From assembly GCA_006546595.1 (NCBI GenBank), contig VIAD01000003.1, forward strand, positions 267,983 through 331,982: a DNA stretch of 64,000 nucleotides. Reading direction: 5' to 3'. This DNA is from Moraxellaceae bacterium AER2_44_116 (GTDB lineage Bacteria; Pseudomonadota; Gammaproteobacteria; Pseudomonadales; Moraxellaceae). Position numbers and translations under genes: made by a program. Below the pieces are notes generated by a model. It was not told the DNA's origin. It saw nothing but the letters and a program-made list of their open reading frames with translations, and searched no databases. This document shows, in pieces, positions 62,699 through 64,000 of this stretch. How positions within the stretch are numbered: position 1 is the stretch's first letter; every line of letters starts with the position of its first letter.

Positions 62699-63901
62699 AT
62701 GACACCAGAACAGCAACTTGAACTTATCAAACGCGGAACTGAAGAAATTATCTCAGAAGGCGAATTACTCGCGAAATTAAAAGAGGGTAGGCCATTACGC
62801 GTTAAAGCAGGTTTTGATCCAACAGCACCTGATTTGCATCTAGGTCACACAGTATTAATCAATAAGTTACGGGTTTTTCAAGAGTTAGGCCATGAAGTTA
62901 TTTTCTTGATTGGTGATTTTACAGGCATGATTGGTGATCCAACAGGAAAAAACGTTACCCGTAAACCACTGACACAAGAGCAAGTCAAAGAGAACGCCAA
63001 AAGCTATCAAGCACAAGTTTTTAAAATATTAGACCCACAGAAAACGCGCGTGGTCTTTAATTCCGAATGGATGGGGCAAAAATCCGCAGCAGACTTAATT
63101 CAGTTAGCGGCACAATATACCGTCACTCGTATGTTAGAGCGTGACGATTTTGCTAAACGTTATGCTAATCAACAACCGATTGCGATTCATGAGTTTTTGT
63201 ATCCGTTACTTCAGGGTTACGACTCCGTTGCCTTAAATGCCGATGTTGAGCTGGGGGGTACAGACCAAAAGTTTAATTTACTGATGGGACGAACCTTGCA
63301 GGCCAAACACGGCCAACCCTCACAAATCTGTCTCACCTTGCCTATTTTGGAAGGCTTAGATGGTGTCCAGAAAATGTCAAAATCGTTGGGAAATTATATT
63401 GGTATCAATGATGTCCCTGGAGAGATGTACCAAAAGTTACTCTCTATGCCCGATACACTCATTCGTCGGTATTTTGAATTGTTGAGCTTCCGCCCAATGG
63501 CAGAAGTAAATGACTTTTTACAACAAATTGCCGACGGTCGTAACCCCCAAGAAATTAAAAAAATCTTTGCTGAAGAAATTATTACCCGTTTCCACAGTGC
63601 AGAAGCAGCCGCGAACGCCCATAAAGGTGCAGGCAATAGCTTAAAGCATGGCGAAATACCCGAAGATGTCCCCGAAGTGGTTATTACAGTAGAAGAAGGC
63701 GTAACGGATTTACCTATTAGTGCAGTATTAAATCGGGCAGGGCTAGTAAAAAATGCCGCAGGAGCGAAAGACGTATTAAGTAGGGGAGTGGTTTTTGTTG
63801 ATGGACAGGCCGTAGGTGTTGATTTTCGCTTAAAACTAGCCGAAAGCCGTGTTATTCAAGCAGGTAAAAAAGCAATTGCTCGAGTGATACTGCAAAGCTG
63901 A
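62699..63901 (+). CDS. tyrS: Tyrosyl-tRNA synthetase (TyrS)
   Basis: Charges tRNA-Tyr. A 400-residue class I enzyme with HLGH at residues 47-50, the KMSKS loop near residue 226 (VQKMSKSLGNYIG) and a C-terminal S4-like RNA-binding domain (DVLSRGVVFVDGQ). It belongs to the TyrZ-like branch. A terminator-like inverted repeat and a strong promoter follow. Confidence 0.97.
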   Translation: MTPEQQLELIKRGTEEIISEGELLAKLKEGRPLRVKAGFDPTAPDLHLGHTVLINKLRVFQELGHEVIFLIGDFTGMIGDPTGKNVTRKPLTQEQVKENAKSYQAQVFKILDPQKTRVVFNSEWMGQKSAADLIQLAAQYTVTRMLERDDFAKRYANQQPIAIHEFLYPLLQGYDSVALNADVELGGTDQKFNLLMGRTLQAKHGQPSQICLTLPILEGLDGVQKMSKSLGNYIGINDVPGEMYQKLLSMPDTLIRRYFELLSFRPMAEVNDFLQQIADGRNPQEIKKIFAEEIITRFHSAEAAANAHKGAGNSLKHGEIPEDVPEVVITVEEGVTDLPISAVLNRAGLVKNAAGAKDVLSRGVVFVDGQAVGVDFRLKLAESRVIQAGKKAIARVILQS

Positions 63902-63908
63902 TGGATTA

Positions 63909-63935
63909 TTAAGCGTTATTTCGATAAACGCTTAA
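63909..63935. terminator. Inverted repeat after tyrS
   Basis: TTAAGCGTT (63909-63917) and AACGCTTAA (63927-63935) form a perfect nine-pair stem with a nine-base loop. It begins eight bases after the tyrS stop codon and is followed by AAAACC, without a T-run. Confidence 0.45.
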
Positions 63936-63971
63936 AAACCACGCGTTCGTTTCAGTTTAATGAAATTAGGT

Positions 63972-63999
63972 TTGACAGGCTGGATTAAGGGTCTATAAT
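63972..63999 (+). promoter_or_regulatory. Near-consensus sigma-70 promoter, probably rRNA
   Basis: TTGACA (63972-63977), a 16-base spacer and TATAAT (63994-63999) match the full consensus. In Acinetobacter an rRNA operon follows tyrS, and 16-base spacing is typical of rrn P1. The window ends at the promoter, so the gene it drives is not seen. Confidence 0.75.
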
Positions 64000-64000
64000 G

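Noticed and set aside
1..64000. CRISPR arrays, tRNA genes, transposases or prophage genes
   Set aside because: No regular spacer-repeat array, cloverleaf, transposase or phage-type protein was found on either strand by reading.

Overview
The window looks like a chromosomal segment of a gammaproteobacterium with moderately low GC, most probably a member of Moraxellaceae or a close relative. This is an inference from gene order and families: a lipo-oligosaccharide/O-antigen locus sits directly after ilvE (the site of the outer-core locus in Acinetobacter), erpA-anmK-tyrS is followed by a strong rRNA-type promoter, and an AdeT-type solute-binding protein is present. No transposase, phage gene, tRNA, rRNA body or CRISPR array was found.

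Layout. (1) 1-6.2 kb is nitrogen and amino-acid metabolism: a sigma-54-type promoter, glnA, a DUF4124 periplasmic protein, glnE and ilvE. (2) 6.25-38.5 kb is a run of about 28 same-strand genes for surface polysaccharide. It opens with two dispersed repeats and an ELM1-family protein. It contains about 14 glycosyltransferases, two Wzy/WaaL-type membrane proteins, a Wzx-like flippase, a polysaccharide deacetylase and two acyltransferases, one broken by an in-frame TGA. It also contains a coiled-coil methyltransferase with 53-residue tandem repeats, an ABC exporter (Wzm and a Wzt with a C-terminal extension), ManC, a WbaP-type initiating phosphoglycosyltransferase and rmlBDAC. The part from about 18.4 to 32 kb is visibly richer in A and T than its flanks. 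(3) 38.6-43.4 kb holds lipid A/core genes: a core-type glycosyltransferase and an LpxL-type acyltransferase (minus strand), an FAD oxidoreductase and waaA (KDO transferase). A MITE-like inverted repeat lies among them. (4) 43.5-45 kb has an ALDH3-type aldehyde dehydrogenase and a cluster of small palindromic repeats. (5) 45.1-50.7 kb is a complete isc operon, iscRSUA-hscBA-fdx-iscX, with a recognisable IscR site over its promoter. (6) 50.8-64 kb is housekeeping: a Kef-type antiporter, cysK, ppa, mpl, purEK, a phasin-like protein, an AdeT-like binding protein, erpA (with its own candidate IscR site), anmK and tyrS. The last 30 bases are an almost perfect sigma-70 promoter.

How it works together. 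WbaP would start a glycan on undecaprenyl phosphate. RmlABCD and ManC supply dTDP-rhamnose and GDP-mannose. The glycosyltransferases between 17 and 32 kb extend the chain. The repeat-bearing methyltransferase may cap it and set its length, Wzt/Wzm would export it, and a WaaL-type ligase would join it to a lipid A-core made by LpxL, WaaA and the core transferases. The Wzx-like gene and second Wzy-like gene suggest either a second pathway or the remains of one. The most interesting candidate is the repeat-bearing methyltransferase beside an extended Wzt, a possible chain-length ruler whose coil lies N-terminal to the enzyme, opposite to the known WbdD arrangement.
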